A stretch of 58,362 nucleotides of DNA, taken from contig SIBJ01000019.1 in the NCBI GenBank assembly GCA_009695195.1, positions 1 to 58,362 of the forward strand, read 5' to 3'. The translations under genes were made by a program, and so were the position numbers. This DNA is from Pedosphaera sp. (GTDB lineage Bacteria > Verrucomicrobiota > Verrucomicrobiia > Limisphaerales > JADLHS01). Shown one piece after another: positions 8,322 to 17,182 of this stretch. The notes beneath the pieces are model-generated. The model made no database searches and had not been told where the DNA came from. It saw nothing but the letters and a program-made list of their open reading frames with translations. The number at the start of each line of letters is the position of its first letter. Position 1 is the first letter of the stretch.

Positions 8322-9161
8322 TCACTCCGTCGCCAGCATCTCGCAGTAGCTGCGGTGAATCTTTTCCACCAACGGGGACTGGCCGACCGGCTCGCCGTCG
8401 AAGCTCGTCACTTCAACGATGCCGCGCGCGCTTTGGGAAAGAAAAATCGCCTCGCTGCTGGCGAGCGCTTCCGGTTTGATGACGCGCTTGTTGGTCTGGA
8501 AGCCGAGGTTCTGGCAGATCTCCAGCACGACGGCGCGGGTGATGCCCGGCAAAACTCCGCGCCCGGTCGGCACGGTGCAAACCTTGTCGTGGTAAACCCA
8601 GAACAGATTGGCCGCCGCGGCTTCGGCCACTTCGCCGTTGCTGTTGAGGATTAGCGCTTCGTCGGCGTCCTTCGCCTCCGCTTCCATCCGCGCCACGACC
8701 TGCAACAGTTTGTTCGTGGTCTTGAACGAGGACAGCGCGTCCGTGGCGGGGATCCGGAGGGAACTCGTGGCCAGCGCGCAACACGGCGGACGCTCCAGAT
8801 CAATCGGCTCCGCCGGATGCAACGACATGACGAGGTTCGGCGCGCCGCAACCTTTCGGCGTGTAGCCGCGCTCGCCGGAGCCGCGCGTCAACGTCACGCG
8901 CAGCACGGAATCGGGCAGTTGGTTCTTCTCGATGAGTTGCGGCGCGAAGTTTTGCAGTTCTTTGGCCGTGAAGGGCGGCGTGATCTTCAAAAAGTCCGCC
9001 CCGCGCATCATGCGTTCGAGATGCTGCGCCATGCGGAACGGGCGGCCGTTGAAGACCCGCATCGTCTCGAACAGGCCGTCACCGTAAAGAAATCCCCGGT
9101 CCGTCACCGGCAACACTGCCTGCGATTCCGCGACGAATTGACCGTTGAGAAACACGACCAT
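8322..9161 (-). CDS. pabC: Class IV PLP aminotransferase, probable aminodeoxychorismate lyase
   Basis: This 279-residue fold-type IV PLP enzyme has the family layout. VTDRGFLYGDGLFETMRVF is the N-terminal signature. Lys147 in SSFKTTNKLLQ is the expected Schiff-base lysine, and GEVAEAAAANLFWV binds the cofactor. It has the length of PabC or D-amino-acid/branched-chain aminotransferases, which are hard to separate by eye. The gene lies 106 bp downstream of pabB on the same strand, so PabC is the best reading. PabC cleaves 4-amino-4-deoxychorismate to p-aminobenzoate and pyruvate for folate synthesis in the cytoplasm. Confidence 0.85.
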   Translation of the reverse strand: MVVFLNGQFVAESQAVLPVTDRGFLYGDGLFETMRVFNGRPFRMAQHLERMMRGADFLKITPPFTAKELQNFAPQLIEKNQLPDSVLRVTLTRGSGERGYTPKGCGAPNLVMSLHPAEPIDLERPPCCALATSSLRIPATDALSSFKTTNKLLQVVARMEAEAKDADEALILNSNGEVAEAAAANLFWVYHDKVCTVPTGRGVLPGITRAVVLEICQNLGFQTNKRVIKPEALASSEAIFLSQSARGIVEVTSFDGEPVGQSPLVEKIHRSYCEMLATE

Positions 9162-9267
9162 GACTATCCAATACGCAAGCGCCGCAAGCAGCGCGAGCAG
9201 AAAATATGAGGATTAAACTCGGGGTATTCCCGCCTTGACGCGGGCTGGTGGGCGGCCAACGAGATTG

Positions 9268-10809
9268 TCACGTCAGCGCGCGGCGCTGTGATCCCGCCGG
9301 CTGCCATTCCAACGCCGCCAGAAAACCCCGCGCCTTCGCCAGCGTCTCCTCATACTCGGCCTCCGCCACCGAATCCGCCACGATGCCCGCGCCCACGTGA
9401 AAATACGCCGTGCCCGCCTGACGGATCGCCGTGCGGATGGAAATGCTCAACTGGCTCTCGCGATTGAACCCCAGATACCCGTGGCAGCCGGTGTAAGGTC
9501 CGCGCGCGAGCGGTTCCAGCTCATCAATGATCTCCATCGCGCGGAATTTCGGCGCGCCGGTGATGCTGCCGCCGGGAAAGCACGAGGCCAGCGCGGCAAA
9601 ATGCGTCACCTCGCGCCGCAACCGGCCCTCGACCGTCGAGACGAGATGCTGCACCTGCGAGAACCTTTCCAGTCGCGCGAGTTCGGGAACTTGAACCGAA
9701 CCAAACTCGCAAACTTTGCCGAGATCGTTGCGGAGCAGGTCGGTGATCATCACCAGCTCCGCCAGTTCCTTCGCGCTCGTCTGGAGTTCGTAAGCCAGTT
9801 GCGCATCGCGCGTCGTGTCCGGCGAACGCGGGCGCGTGCCTTTGATCGGTCGCGTTGTGATGTGCGAACCGCTCAGCCGCAGGAAAAGTTCCGGCGACGA
9901 CGACGCGATCTGGAAGTCTCCGCAATCGAGAAACGCCGCGAACGGCGCGGGCGAAACCGCCAGCAACCGCTCGAACAATTCCCAGCCGGACAGCGCACAC
10001 GGCGTTGTGAGGCGCTGCGAGAGATTGACCTGATAGATGTCGCCCGCGCGGATGTAACGCTGCGCGCGCTCGACCGCCGCGAGAAATTCCGCACGCGTGA
10101 GATTGGAGGAAACCGCCCCCTCACCCCGGCCCTCTCCCCCTCGGCGGTGGAGAGAGTGAAGCTTTCGCGCGCCGGCACGACCATGTGAGTCACCCGGATT
10201 GTCACCGGCTGAAGACGATTCTCCCTCTCCCATCGGATGGGAGAGGGCCGGGGTGAGGGCTTTTTCCGGCTCACTCGCGAGGAATGTTTTCCAAAAAACC
10301 GCCTGCCTTTGCGCGCGCTCCTCGTCCCGCGAACCGTCCGCCGCCAACCCGGTCGAGACTACGCACACTTTGCCGAGTTGATGATCGAAAACCACGAGGC
10401 TGTCGTAAAAACCGACGTGGCAATCCGGCAATTCGAGATCATCCACCGCGCGCCGGGGCAATTTCGGCTCGACGAAATTCTTCAGGCCGTAACCCCAATA
10501 GCCGAAACAGCCGCCGAGCGGAAACGGCAGATCAATTTCATCCAGCAATTCACAGCGCGACATCAACGCGTCGAGCACGTGCCACGGATTACCGAACTGG
10601 ATATCCGCGCGCTCCGCCGTCGTGACTTCACAGCGCGAACCGAACGAGCGGAACGTGAGAAACGGATTGGCGGTGACGAACGAATACCGCGCGTGCGGCG
10701 AGTCGAACATCGCGCTGCGCAGCAGCACCACGCCGCGTTCGCCGCCGAGCGACTCGACGAGTGACTCGGGCGTGTGCGCGGTCTGAATTTCCTGAGTCAG
10801 CGGGCGCAT
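9268..10809 (-). CDS. pabB: Aminodeoxychorismate synthase component I, with in-frame repeat insertion
   Basis: This 513-residue chorismate-utilising enzyme aminates chorismate to aminodeoxychorismate with ammonia from PabA; no pabA is in the window. The active-site segment reads TRPIKGTRPR, and the lysine of PIKGT is diagnostic of PabB rather than anthranilate synthase TrpE. ELVMITDLLRNDLG, SCFPGGSITGAPK and FHVGAGIVADS complete the catalytic domain. Residues ~182-232 are not part of the fold. They are encoded by a palindromic repeat (10118-10259) inserted in frame between the N-terminal and catalytic halves and read LTPALSHPMGEGE ... GGEGRGEGA. The insertion sits in an interdomain linker, so the protein may still work. 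Confidence 0.9.
   Translation of the reverse strand: MRPLTQEIQTAHTPESLVESLGGERGVVLLRSAMFDSPHARYSFVTANPFLTFRSFGSRCEVTTAERADIQFGNPWHVLDALMSRCELLDEIDLPFPLGGCFGYWGYGLKNFVEPKLPRRAVDDLELPDCHVGFYDSLVVFDHQLGKVCVVSTGLAADGSRDEERAQRQAVFWKTFLASEPEKALTPALSHPMGEGESSSAGDNPGDSHGRAGARKLHSLHRRGGEGRGEGAVSSNLTRAEFLAAVERAQRYIRAGDIYQVNLSQRLTTPCALSGWELFERLLAVSPAPFAAFLDCGDFQIASSSPELFLRLSGSHITTRPIKGTRPRSPDTTRDAQLAYELQTSAKELAELVMITDLLRNDLGKVCEFGSVQVPELARLERFSQVQHLVSTVEGRLRREVTHFAALASCFPGGSITGAPKFRAMEIIDELEPLARGPYTGCHGYLGFNRESQLSISIRTAIRQAGTAYFHVGAGIVADSVAEAEYEETLAKARGFLAALEWQPAGSQRRALT
10118..10259. repeat. GC-rich inverted repeat inside pabB
   Basis: Two perfect 21-bp arms, 10118-10138 and 10239-10259, begin CCCTCACCCCGG and end CCGGGGTGAGGG. 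They flank a centre with a further small palindrome (CCCATCGGATGGG). The whole unit lies inside the pabB reading frame without breaking it. A related unit occurs at 11681-11791 in an intergenic space. Confidence 0.85.
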
Positions 10810-10830
10810 GATGCAAAGTTGACCGGCTAT

Positions 10831-10897
10831 TTCTGAACACTGAATACTGAAAACTTCAATTCCCGGAAAGTATTCCGTGTTCAGTATTCAGTTTTAA
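10831..10897. repeat. Heptamer-based inverted repeat upstream of pabB
   Basis: The left arm is a run of 7-mers CTGAACA, CTGAATA, CTGAAAA. The right arm is their reverse complement (TTCAGTA, TTCAGTT), with a core of 13 identical bases at 10839-10851 and 10880-10892. It lies between the LOG-family gene and pabB and could form a long hairpin in RNA from either strand. Confidence 0.75.
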
Positions 10898-10915
10898 GCC
10901 AGCCGGGTCGGTTGT

Positions 10916-11599
10916 TCATGAGAAAGCCATCGGCACTTTGTCCGGCGGCCCGACACGGTCGAGATATTCGGAAATAACGGCGACGGCTTCGTGGGGGTCG
11001 TCGGTGATGGTGAAAAGGTTAAGGTCATCCGCGCCGATGAACTTATTCCGCCCGCGCATCTGCTCCCGCATCCAACGCAACGCGCCGCTCCAGAATTTTT
11101 TCCCGAACAGGATCAGCGGGAACTGTGGAATCCGTACGGTCTGCACCAGTGTCGCGACTTCGAAGAATTCGTCCATGGTTCCGAACCCGCCGGGCATGAA
11201 GACGAACGCCACGCTGTATTTGGCGAAGCAGACCTTGCGCGCGAAGAAATAGTGGAAGTGAATCGGCACGTTGGCGAACTTGTTGCCCTTCTGCTCGTGC
11301 GGCAGTTCGATGTTGAGGCCCACGGATTTTCCATTGCCGCGCGCCGCGCCCTTGTTCGCCGCCTCCATGATGCCCGGCCCGCCGCCGGTGATGATGGCGA
11401 GGTCACGCTTCGCCAGTTCGCGGCCCATCGTCACCGCGGCCCGGTAAAACGGGTCTTTGCGCGGCATCCGCGCCGAGCCGAAGACCGTCACCGCCGGGCC
11501 GACGCGCGAAAGCGTTTCAAACGAATCCACGAACTCGGCCATGATGCGGAAGATGCGCCACGGGTCTTCCCGGATGAACGCGGGAGAATGATTGTTCAT
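10916..11599 (-). CDS. LOG-family protein (nucleoside 5'-monophosphate phosphoribohydrolase-like)
   Basis: The 227-residue product belongs to the TIGR00730/LOG family with a Rossmann-like fold. Signatures are VTVFGSARMPRKD, AIITGGGPGIMEAANKGA and the catalytic motif PGGFGTMDE. Characterised members cleave nucleotide or cytokinin riboside monophosphates to base and ribose 5-phosphate, and many are annotated as lysine decarboxylase in error. I chose the ATG at 11599 (MNNHSPAFIREDPW) because the preceding in-frame extension has no conserved sequence. It is separated from pabB by a heptamer repeat and is probably its own unit. Confidence 0.88.
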   Translation of the reverse strand: MNNHSPAFIREDPWRIFRIMAEFVDSFETLSRVGPAVTVFGSARMPRKDPFYRAAVTMGRELAKRDLAIITGGGPGIMEAANKGAARGNGKSVGLNIELPHEQKGNKFANVPIHFHYFFARKVCFAKYSVAFVFMPGGFGTMDEFFEVATLVQTVRIPQFPLILFGKKFWSGALRWMREQMRGRNKFIGADDLNLFTITDDPHEAVAVISEYLDRVGPPDKVPMAFS

Positions 11600-11680
11600 G
11601 CGCGGAGAATAGTTCCGGCGGACGGCGCAAACAAGCACCGCGACGCCCGCCAGTCACCACTGGAAGTGGCGCAGAAACGG

Positions 11681-11791
11681 ACCCTCTCTCCCAGCGAGGA
11701 ACGCGTGGGGAGAGAGCCGGAGAGAGGGGCATCCAGGTAAACGCGCCTCCTCTCCCCGGCCCTCTCCTCCGCTCCGCAGAGGAGAGGGAGA
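11681..11791. repeat. GC-rich inverted repeat (CTCTCC type)
   Basis: The left part contains GGGGAGAGAGCCGGAGAGAG and the right part CCTCTCCCCGGCCCTCTCC, its approximate reverse complement. Each half can also fold on itself. It resembles the unit inside pabB and fills most of the 244-bp gap between the LOG gene and the response-regulator operon; I see nothing else there. Confidence 0.7.
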
Positions 11792-11843
11792 AGAGTTTTC
11801 TTTCCGCACGGCCCGCCTCTTCAATCGCACCCGATGCGCGGCC

Positions 11844-13493
11844 TCAAGCCGTGCGCAACGATTTGAATTCCTCGAACAACTGCTCCACCGCCGCGAGGTC
11901 AACGGCCTGCGCGTCTTTGCTGAGCAACAGCCCAAAGCTCACGCCGTCAACCCGCCGCACGCCGTAAAGCTGCGCGCGCTCAAAAATCCAGCGCAGTTGC
12001 CACGCGGGAAATTGCATCCGCGTCGCGGCATCGAACGTGTCCGCCACGCACGGCCACGCGCCGTTGAGCGCGGTCAGTTGCAGATCGGCGGAGAACGATT
12101 GGTGCAGCGTCTTGCGGTCGGTCAGGATCACGCCGCACGCCAGCACGCCTTTCGCCGGCGTTTGCTGCGCGAGCCATTCAACGATGGTTTTGGTAGCGTG
12201 CGCGTCCGCCGCCGGCGTGGGGCGGCTTTTGGTGTTCGACCGGACCAGCACATTGCGATGGCTGTGCAACTGGATGACAATGCGCCCGGCGGCGGCCTGT
12301 AATTCGAGCCGGTCAAATTTCCCCAGCGGCAGGCCCTGGCTCATCTGCCGCGCTTTGGTGCCGACGAATTCGATCAACCCCAAACGCTTTTGCATCTCGG
12401 CGCATTGCCACTCGTAAAACACTTCGCGCCGGTCGGAACACACGAGCAGTTCCTCGATTTGCAGTCCGGCCGGATCGGCCGCCACCGCCGTCAGCCGCGT
12501 GGCCGGCGCGAACGCGACCGGCGGGAATACCTGCGCCCTCGGCGCGGGCGCGGGCGCGGAAACAGCGGGGGCTTCCGGCGCGCGCGGTTGCGCCGGCGGC
12601 GCGGGCAATTTGCCCGGCGTGAATTCCTCCGCGGGTTTTTCCGGCGCGGTGGCCTTCCGCGTTTCCGCCGGCGCCATCCGCAGCGATGTCTCCACGGCGG
12701 GCGGCGCAGGTTTCGACGGCGTTGGGGCCGAAACTTTCGGCACCGGCGGCGGCTCCACCTCCGGCGCGACGGGCGACTTCAGCAACTGCTCCTGCACCCG
12801 CGCGGCTTCGAGCACGATGAACTCCCACTCGCGCGTGATGGATCGCTCGATGGGTTCGGCGAATGGTTTGAGATGGAACTCGGCGTCCGTGAGACAAACC
12901 AGGTGCGCGAACGCGGACTGCCCGCGTTTGTCCGGCGCGAGCGCGTGAACGATCACGCCTTCCTTGATCCAAATCTGGCCGCGTTCCTCCGCGCCGAAAA
13001 CTTCAAACAGCCGCGAGTTCCCGCTCTTGCACTCCATCTTCACGATGTCGAGCAGGCCCGCGCGCCGGACGACGCTGCGCCCGCCCATGCGATGCTGCCA
13101 GCGCGCGAGTTCGTTGATCGTGGCAAAAAGACTTTCCATCCCCGCGAGGCTCGCGGGTTTTTCCAGAAACAAGGCCGCGCCTTCTTCGAGTCCGACGCGG
13201 CGCGATTGCTCGTCGGCCTGGCCGCTGAGAAACGCCATTTGCAACGTCGGAAATTCGCGCTTCAGCATCCGCAACAATTGCAGCCCGTCCACGCCGGGCA
13301 TTTTCAGATCGAGCATCGCGAGGTCCACCGGCTCGCGCCGCAACGCCGCCAACGCCTGCGCGGCATCCGTCACGCAGGTCAGCTCCCACTGGTTGCGGCT
13401 GAGTTCGCCGAACGTCTGCTTCACGAAGTCGAGGAACGACTGGTCGTCGTCCACGAACAACAGCTTCGCCTTGATGATGTCGCTCACAAGCAT
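11844..13493 (-). CDS. Response regulator with DUF4388 (PatA-like) domain
   Basis: This is a 549-residue cytoplasmic signalling protein. Residues 8-125 are a receiver domain with the acidic triad at Asp15-17, the phosphoacceptor Asp62 (MLDLKMPGVDG) and the conserved lysine in FLEKP. A DUF4388 domain follows (GLLDIVKMECKSG ... GQIWIKEGVIVHA), a module found in gliding and pattern-formation regulators. Next is a long Pro/Ala-rich linker (about 240-340), then a C-terminal ~190-residue region that may be a roadblock-like or similar interaction domain. No DNA-binding output domain is visible, so it probably works through protein contacts. It is the last gene of the HEAT / REC-HDOD / REC-DUF4388 operon, 3 bp after the preceding stop. 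Confidence 0.85.
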   Translation of the reverse strand: MLVSDIIKAKLLFVDDDQSFLDFVKQTFGELSRNQWELTCVTDAAQALAALRREPVDLAMLDLKMPGVDGLQLLRMLKREFPTLQMAFLSGQADEQSRRVGLEEGAALFLEKPASLAGMESLFATINELARWQHRMGGRSVVRRAGLLDIVKMECKSGNSRLFEVFGAEERGQIWIKEGVIVHALAPDKRGQSAFAHLVCLTDAEFHLKPFAEPIERSITREWEFIVLEAARVQEQLLKSPVAPEVEPPPVPKVSAPTPSKPAPPAVETSLRMAPAETRKATAPEKPAEEFTPGKLPAPPAQPRAPEAPAVSAPAPAPRAQVFPPVAFAPATRLTAVAADPAGLQIEELLVCSDRREVFYEWQCAEMQKRLGLIEFVGTKARQMSQGLPLGKFDRLELQAAAGRIVIQLHSHRNVLVRSNTKSRPTPAADAHATKTIVEWLAQQTPAKGVLACGVILTDRKTLHQSFSADLQLTALNGAWPCVADTFDAATRMQFPAWQLRWIFERAQLYGVRRVDGVSFGLLLSKDAQAVDLAAVEQLFEEFKSLRTA

Positions 13494-13496
13494 GGC

Positions 13497-14693
13497 TCAG
13501 GGCGTCGGTGAATGGCAGCGGCTCCACCACTCCGGCAATTTTTCCAGCACGCCGATGGCGCGAAGATATTCCGCGTCCACGAGCGCGGTGGCGGCTTCGA
13601 GGTCTGGCGAGCGCAGAAACGAATCGGCCACATGGACGGCGGTGAGCGGGCAGAAGGCGCGGCTCAAGAATTGCGCCGGATGATGATGCAACGCGACAGC
13701 CTCGACGATCGGCACCGGCAGACCCCAGACGCCGAGCAGCCAGCCGCCGACTTCCCCATGCGTCGCGCCAAAAACTTTTTGCTCCGCCGCCCACCACGTG
13801 GTCGTGCCGGAACTCGCCAGTTCGCAAACCTGTTTGATTTGCCCGGGCAGATTCGCCGCCAACGCGAGCTTGCCGACGTTATGCAGCAGGCCCGCCGTGG
13901 CGGATTGCGTGATGGTCTCGGCGCCGGCACCGGCTTCGCGAGCGATGGCGGACGCCAACTGCGAGGTGGCGTGCGAATGTTTCCACAACTTCGCCACGGA
14001 AAACCCCGCGGCTTCCTGTTTCGCGAAGGTCGAATACGTGTGCGACAGCAGCAACAGCGCCTTGATGTTTTCGATTCCGAGTTCGCGCACGGCCGCCACC
14101 GGGTCCGCGTCCTCGGTGGGCATGCCGTAGGCCGCGGAGTTGGCGAGTTGCAACACGCGCGCGGTCATCGCCGGGTCCTGAGCGATCAACCCGCCCACCA
14201 CGTCGGGCGAGTTGCCCGGCGTTTGCAATTCGCGCACGACTTTCGCGTAGTGATCGGACGGGCTGGGCAGTTGCGGCAGGCGGCCCAGCAATTCGCGCAC
14301 GGTCTGGTTCGGCTGCCAGAGGTCGAAGGTGACAGCGCGCTCGAGCACGATCTGCAACCGTTCGACTTCGCACGGCAGGATCAAGAACTGGTTCACGTTG
14401 CCGACGCAATGCAGCAACGCCTGCAAATCGCCGAGATCCGCCAGCATCACGCGATGCGTCTGCGGATATTGTTTACCGACCTGATCGAGGAGTTGATCGC
14501 CGCTCACATCAGCGAGCCGGAGATCGGTGACGACGGCTTCGCACGGCGACTGTTGCAACAGCTCGAGCGCCGCGAGGCCGCCGGAGCAGTAGAGCGTCTC
14601 CCACGGTTGCGGGCGGGCGATGAAGGCATCGTGCAATTCCCGCAGCGATTGCGTTTCGCCGTCCACGAAGAGGATTTTTCGGTTGTTGGCCAT
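13497..14693 (-). CDS. Receiver-HDOD signalling protein
   Basis: The 398-residue product joins a receiver-like domain (1-125) to an HDOD domain (about 140-330; LIAQDPAMTARVLQLANSAA, LGIENIKALLLL, GLLHNVGKLAL). HDOD proteins regulate signalling and cell behaviour without the metal-phosphohydrolase activity of true HD domains. The receiver is atypical. The phosphoacceptor Asp57 is kept (VVTDLRL), but the acidic pocket is DGE instead of DDD, and the usual LxKP lysine is replaced (FLILPCE). Phosphorylation is therefore doubtful. It sits directly against the HEAT gene upstream and the DUF4388 regulator downstream. Confidence 0.88.
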   Translation of the reverse strand: MANNRKILFVDGETQSLRELHDAFIARPQPWETLYCSGGLAALELLQQSPCEAVVTDLRLADVSGDQLLDQVGKQYPQTHRVMLADLGDLQALLHCVGNVNQFLILPCEVERLQIVLERAVTFDLWQPNQTVRELLGRLPQLPSPSDHYAKVVRELQTPGNSPDVVGGLIAQDPAMTARVLQLANSAAYGMPTEDADPVAAVRELGIENIKALLLLSHTYSTFAKQEAAGFSVAKLWKHSHATSQLASAIAREAGAGAETITQSATAGLLHNVGKLALAANLPGQIKQVCELASSGTTTWWAAEQKVFGATHGEVGGWLLGVWGLPVPIVEAVALHHHPAQFLSRAFCPLTAVHVADSFLRSPDLEAATALVDAEYLRAIGVLEKLPEWWSRCHSPTP

Positions 14694-16124
14694 TTAGAAA
14701 GGAAAGATTTCGGCGGCGCCCGGCGGTCGCGCTTCCGGCAAATTTTGTCCAGCCTGCAACACGGCGAGCGCGTGCGCGGCACAGTTGCGCACGGCTTCGT
14801 CGGGATCTTTCGCCGCGTGCGACAACGCGGGAATCGTTGACGGTTGGGCGATGCGTCCGAGCGCATCGGCGGCCGCGGCGCGCATTTCGCGGTCGAAGTC
14901 GGAAAGCATCGCGATGAACGTCTCGATGGCCGCCTGCCGGCGGAAATGCAGCGGGGCCGCGAGCGCGGGCTGCGACGGCGGCGTGCCGCGCAATTCCGCG
15001 GTCTGCGCGTGGCTGATTTTGGCGAGCGCATCGGCGGCGGACTGGCGCACCCAGTACTCGGTGTGTTTGAGTGCGTCCTGAAGTTGCGGCGCGGCGCCAC
15101 GGGCGGCTTCGGTCCGTGACCAGTTCCGATCCAGCGCGATGAGCGCGGCGTTGGCGCGCTGGCGGACGTTTTGTTTTTCATCCTTCAACGCGAGCACCAG
15201 CGCCGTGATGGCTTCGCGGTCGCCGAGCATTTCCAGCGCGCGGGCGGCATTCTCGCGGACTTCGTGCTCGCGGTCGTTGAGCAACCCGATGATCGGGTCG
15301 AGCGCCTGCGGGTCGCGGAAACGGCCGAGGGCCAGGGCCGCGGCGGAGCGAACTTCCCAATTCTTGTCGGCGAGCGCGCGGCGGAGCGGTTCGAGGGCCT
15401 GTTGAGCTTTGAATTCACCGAGCGCCTCGGCGGCGGCGGCGCGAACATTTTTGGCCGTGTCCGCCAACGCGGCGATGAGCGGCGTGGCGGCGGAATTGTC
15501 GCCGAGTTTGCGCAGCGCCTCGACGGCGGCGCAGCGGACTTGATCTTCCTTGTCACTCAACGCGGCGATGAGCGGCTTCTGCACGCGCGCATCGGCAATC
15601 TGGCCCAGCGCGAGCACGGCGGTGTGACGCTCCTGATACGCGCCGTTGCGCAGGACGAAGGCAATGGGTTCGATCGCGTCCGCCCCGGACGCAACGGCAA
15701 GTTCAAACTTGCCCTGCGCGACGAAGTGAATCGCGCGCTGGGTCGCATCGGCGGGTTGCCAGGCCAGTTCTTCGAGGGCCCGCGCCGCCGCCCAACGGAC
15801 TTCCGCGGCCGGGTCCTGGAGCGCGGCGACCAATGACGTCTCGGCCCGCGGGTTACCGATGCGGCCGAGCGACTTGGCGGCGGCGACCCGGACGGACTCG
15901 TTGGCATCGCGCAACGCGACGGTCAGCGGACCGGTGGCGCGTTGATCGGCCAGTTGCCCCAGCGCCGCGGCCATGTCGCATCGAATCAACGGATCGGCGT
16001 CCTTGAGCACTTCCATCAACGCGTCGCACGCCTTCGCGCCGCCTTCCGCGACGAGTTTTTCGATGACGCGCTGGCGGGACTTGAGGTCCTTGGATTTGAG
16101 TTGTTGTTTTGACCACCAGATCAT
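14694..16124 (-). CDS. HEAT-repeat (PBS lyase-like) protein
   Basis: This is a 476-residue protein made almost wholly of ~12 HEAT-like repeats of about 31 residues. Each has the pattern PLIAAL.D....VR.AAAEALG (for example VRWAAARALEELAW and VRSAAALALGRFRD). It would form an alpha-solenoid scaffold for protein binding. The start at 16124 (MIWWSKQQLKSKDLKSRQ) is preferred because the upstream extension has no repeat character. Its stop codon abuts the ATG of the REC-HDOD gene, so translation is likely coupled and it probably scaffolds that signalling module. No phycobilin lyase role is implied. Confidence 0.88.
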   Translation of the reverse strand: MIWWSKQQLKSKDLKSRQRVIEKLVAEGGAKACDALMEVLKDADPLIRCDMAAALGQLADQRATGPLTVALRDANESVRVAAAKSLGRIGNPRAETSLVAALQDPAAEVRWAAARALEELAWQPADATQRAIHFVAQGKFELAVASGADAIEPIAFVLRNGAYQERHTAVLALGQIADARVQKPLIAALSDKEDQVRCAAVEALRKLGDNSAATPLIAALADTAKNVRAAAAEALGEFKAQQALEPLRRALADKNWEVRSAAALALGRFRDPQALDPIIGLLNDREHEVRENAARALEMLGDREAITALVLALKDEKQNVRQRANAALIALDRNWSRTEAARGAAPQLQDALKHTEYWVRQSAADALAKISHAQTAELRGTPPSQPALAAPLHFRRQAAIETFIAMLSDFDREMRAAAADALGRIAQPSTIPALSHAAKDPDEAVRNCAAHALAVLQAGQNLPEARPPGAAEIFPF

Positions 16125-16202
16125 GCGGCGATTTCGCGAAACGAACGCGGGAACATTAAACACAGAGCGGGCGCAGGCGTTCAACAACTACTTTGCGTCG
16201 GC

Positions 16203-16310
16203 GGAGCGCGACCGGTCCCCGGTCGCAGCGCGTGATGGTGAAGTGGTGGCGGAATTCATCGACGCTCCGTTTCTCACTACGCGCTGCGGGCGAGGGACCG
16301 CCCGCGCTCC
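16203..16310. repeat. Pair of REP-like hairpins in inverted orientation (BIME-like)
   Basis: A forward unit at 16203-16232 starts GGAGCGCG, forms a perfect 8-bp stem GCGACCGG / CCGGTCGC and ends GCAGCGCG. A reverse unit at 16280-16310 carries the same ends in inverted orientation (CGCGCTGC ... GCGCTCC) with another stem. A third unit of the same family lies at 57066-57090. They sit between the HEAT gene and xth. Confidence 0.75.
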
Positions 16311-16319
16311 GCGAACACA

Positions 16320-17072
16320 TCACTTCAATTCAATGCCCACCGGGCAATGATCGCTGCCCATCACATCGGGACGGATGAAGGCGCTTTTCAAGCGCGGCCG
16401 CAGTGCGCTGCTCGCGAGAAAATAATCCAGCCGCCACCCGACATTCCGCGCGCGGGCATCGCTCATCTGGCTCCACCACGTGTAATGCCCGCCGCCTGGC
16501 TCGAACTCACGGAAGGTGTCCAGAAAACCCGCCGCCACAAACGCGCTGAACCCGGCGCGTTCCTCGGGCGTGAAGCCGTGATTCTTCACGTTCGCTTTCG
16601 GATTGGTCAGATCAATCTCGGTGTGCGCCACGTTCAAGTCGCCGCAGAAGACCACGGGTTTCTTCCGCTCCAGTTGCTTGAGAAAGCCGAGGAAGTCGCG
16701 ATCCCATTGCTGGCGATACGCGAGCCGCGTCAACTCGCGCTTCGAGTTGGGCGTATAAACGTTCACAAGAAAATAATCCGCGAACTCGGCGGTGAGCACG
16801 CGGCCCTCGCGGTCATGTTCGGCGAAGCCCAGATGCGGCGTGACCTTGAGCGGGCGCTGTTTCGTGAAGAGGGCCGTGCCGGAGTAGCCCTTTTTCTCCG
16901 CGCTGTTCCAGAAGGTCGTGTACTTCGCCGGCCAAAGCTGTTCGACATCGTCGGGAGAGCACTTGGTTTCCTGAAGGCAAAGCACGTCTGGTTTCTCGGC
17001 GTCGAGATACTCGAGAAAATTTTTCCGCAACACGGCGCGCAGGCCGTTGACGTTCCAGGAAATCAATTTCAC
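16320..17072 (-). CDS. xth: Exodeoxyribonuclease III / AP endonuclease
   Basis: The 250-residue protein is a complete ExoIII-family enzyme, which incises DNA 5' of abasic sites and degrades 3' ends in base excision repair. MKLISWNVNGLRAVL is the first strand. The metal-binding Glu lies in CLQETKC, followed by VYTPNSKR, CGDLNVAHTEIDL and the catalytic Asp-His in MGSDHCPVGIELK. It has the normal length for the ExoA/Xth group. It appears monocistronic, with a REP-like repeat pair downstream and 110 bp upstream separating it from a divergent gene. Confidence 0.95.
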   Translation of the reverse strand: MKLISWNVNGLRAVLRKNFLEYLDAEKPDVLCLQETKCSPDDVEQLWPAKYTTFWNSAEKKGYSGTALFTKQRPLKVTPHLGFAEHDREGRVLTAEFADYFLVNVYTPNSKRELTRLAYRQQWDRDFLGFLKQLERKKPVVFCGDLNVAHTEIDLTNPKANVKNHGFTPEERAGFSAFVAAGFLDTFREFEPGGGHYTWWSQMSDARARNVGWRLDYFLASSALRPRLKSAFIRPDVMGSDHCPVGIELK

Positions 17073-17182
17073 ACGCTCGAACTTAACGAAAAGCGGTGGC
17101 GCGGGCGAACGTTCATTCCCGCGGCGGCGAATGTTGCCTTGAATACGACTCGAACCCGTGCGATCTAAACGCCAGTCAGCGC

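Noticed and set aside
9268..10809. TrpE (anthranilate synthase) call for the chorismate enzyme
   Set aside because: The active-site lysine in PIKGT is the PabB signature, and the neighbour is PabC-like rather than a trp gene.
17135..17175. A TTCGAGTC-like sequence on the minus strand suggesting a tRNA T-arm
   Set aside because: The flanking bases do not form a five-pair stem, and no acceptor, D or anticodon arm can be drawn.
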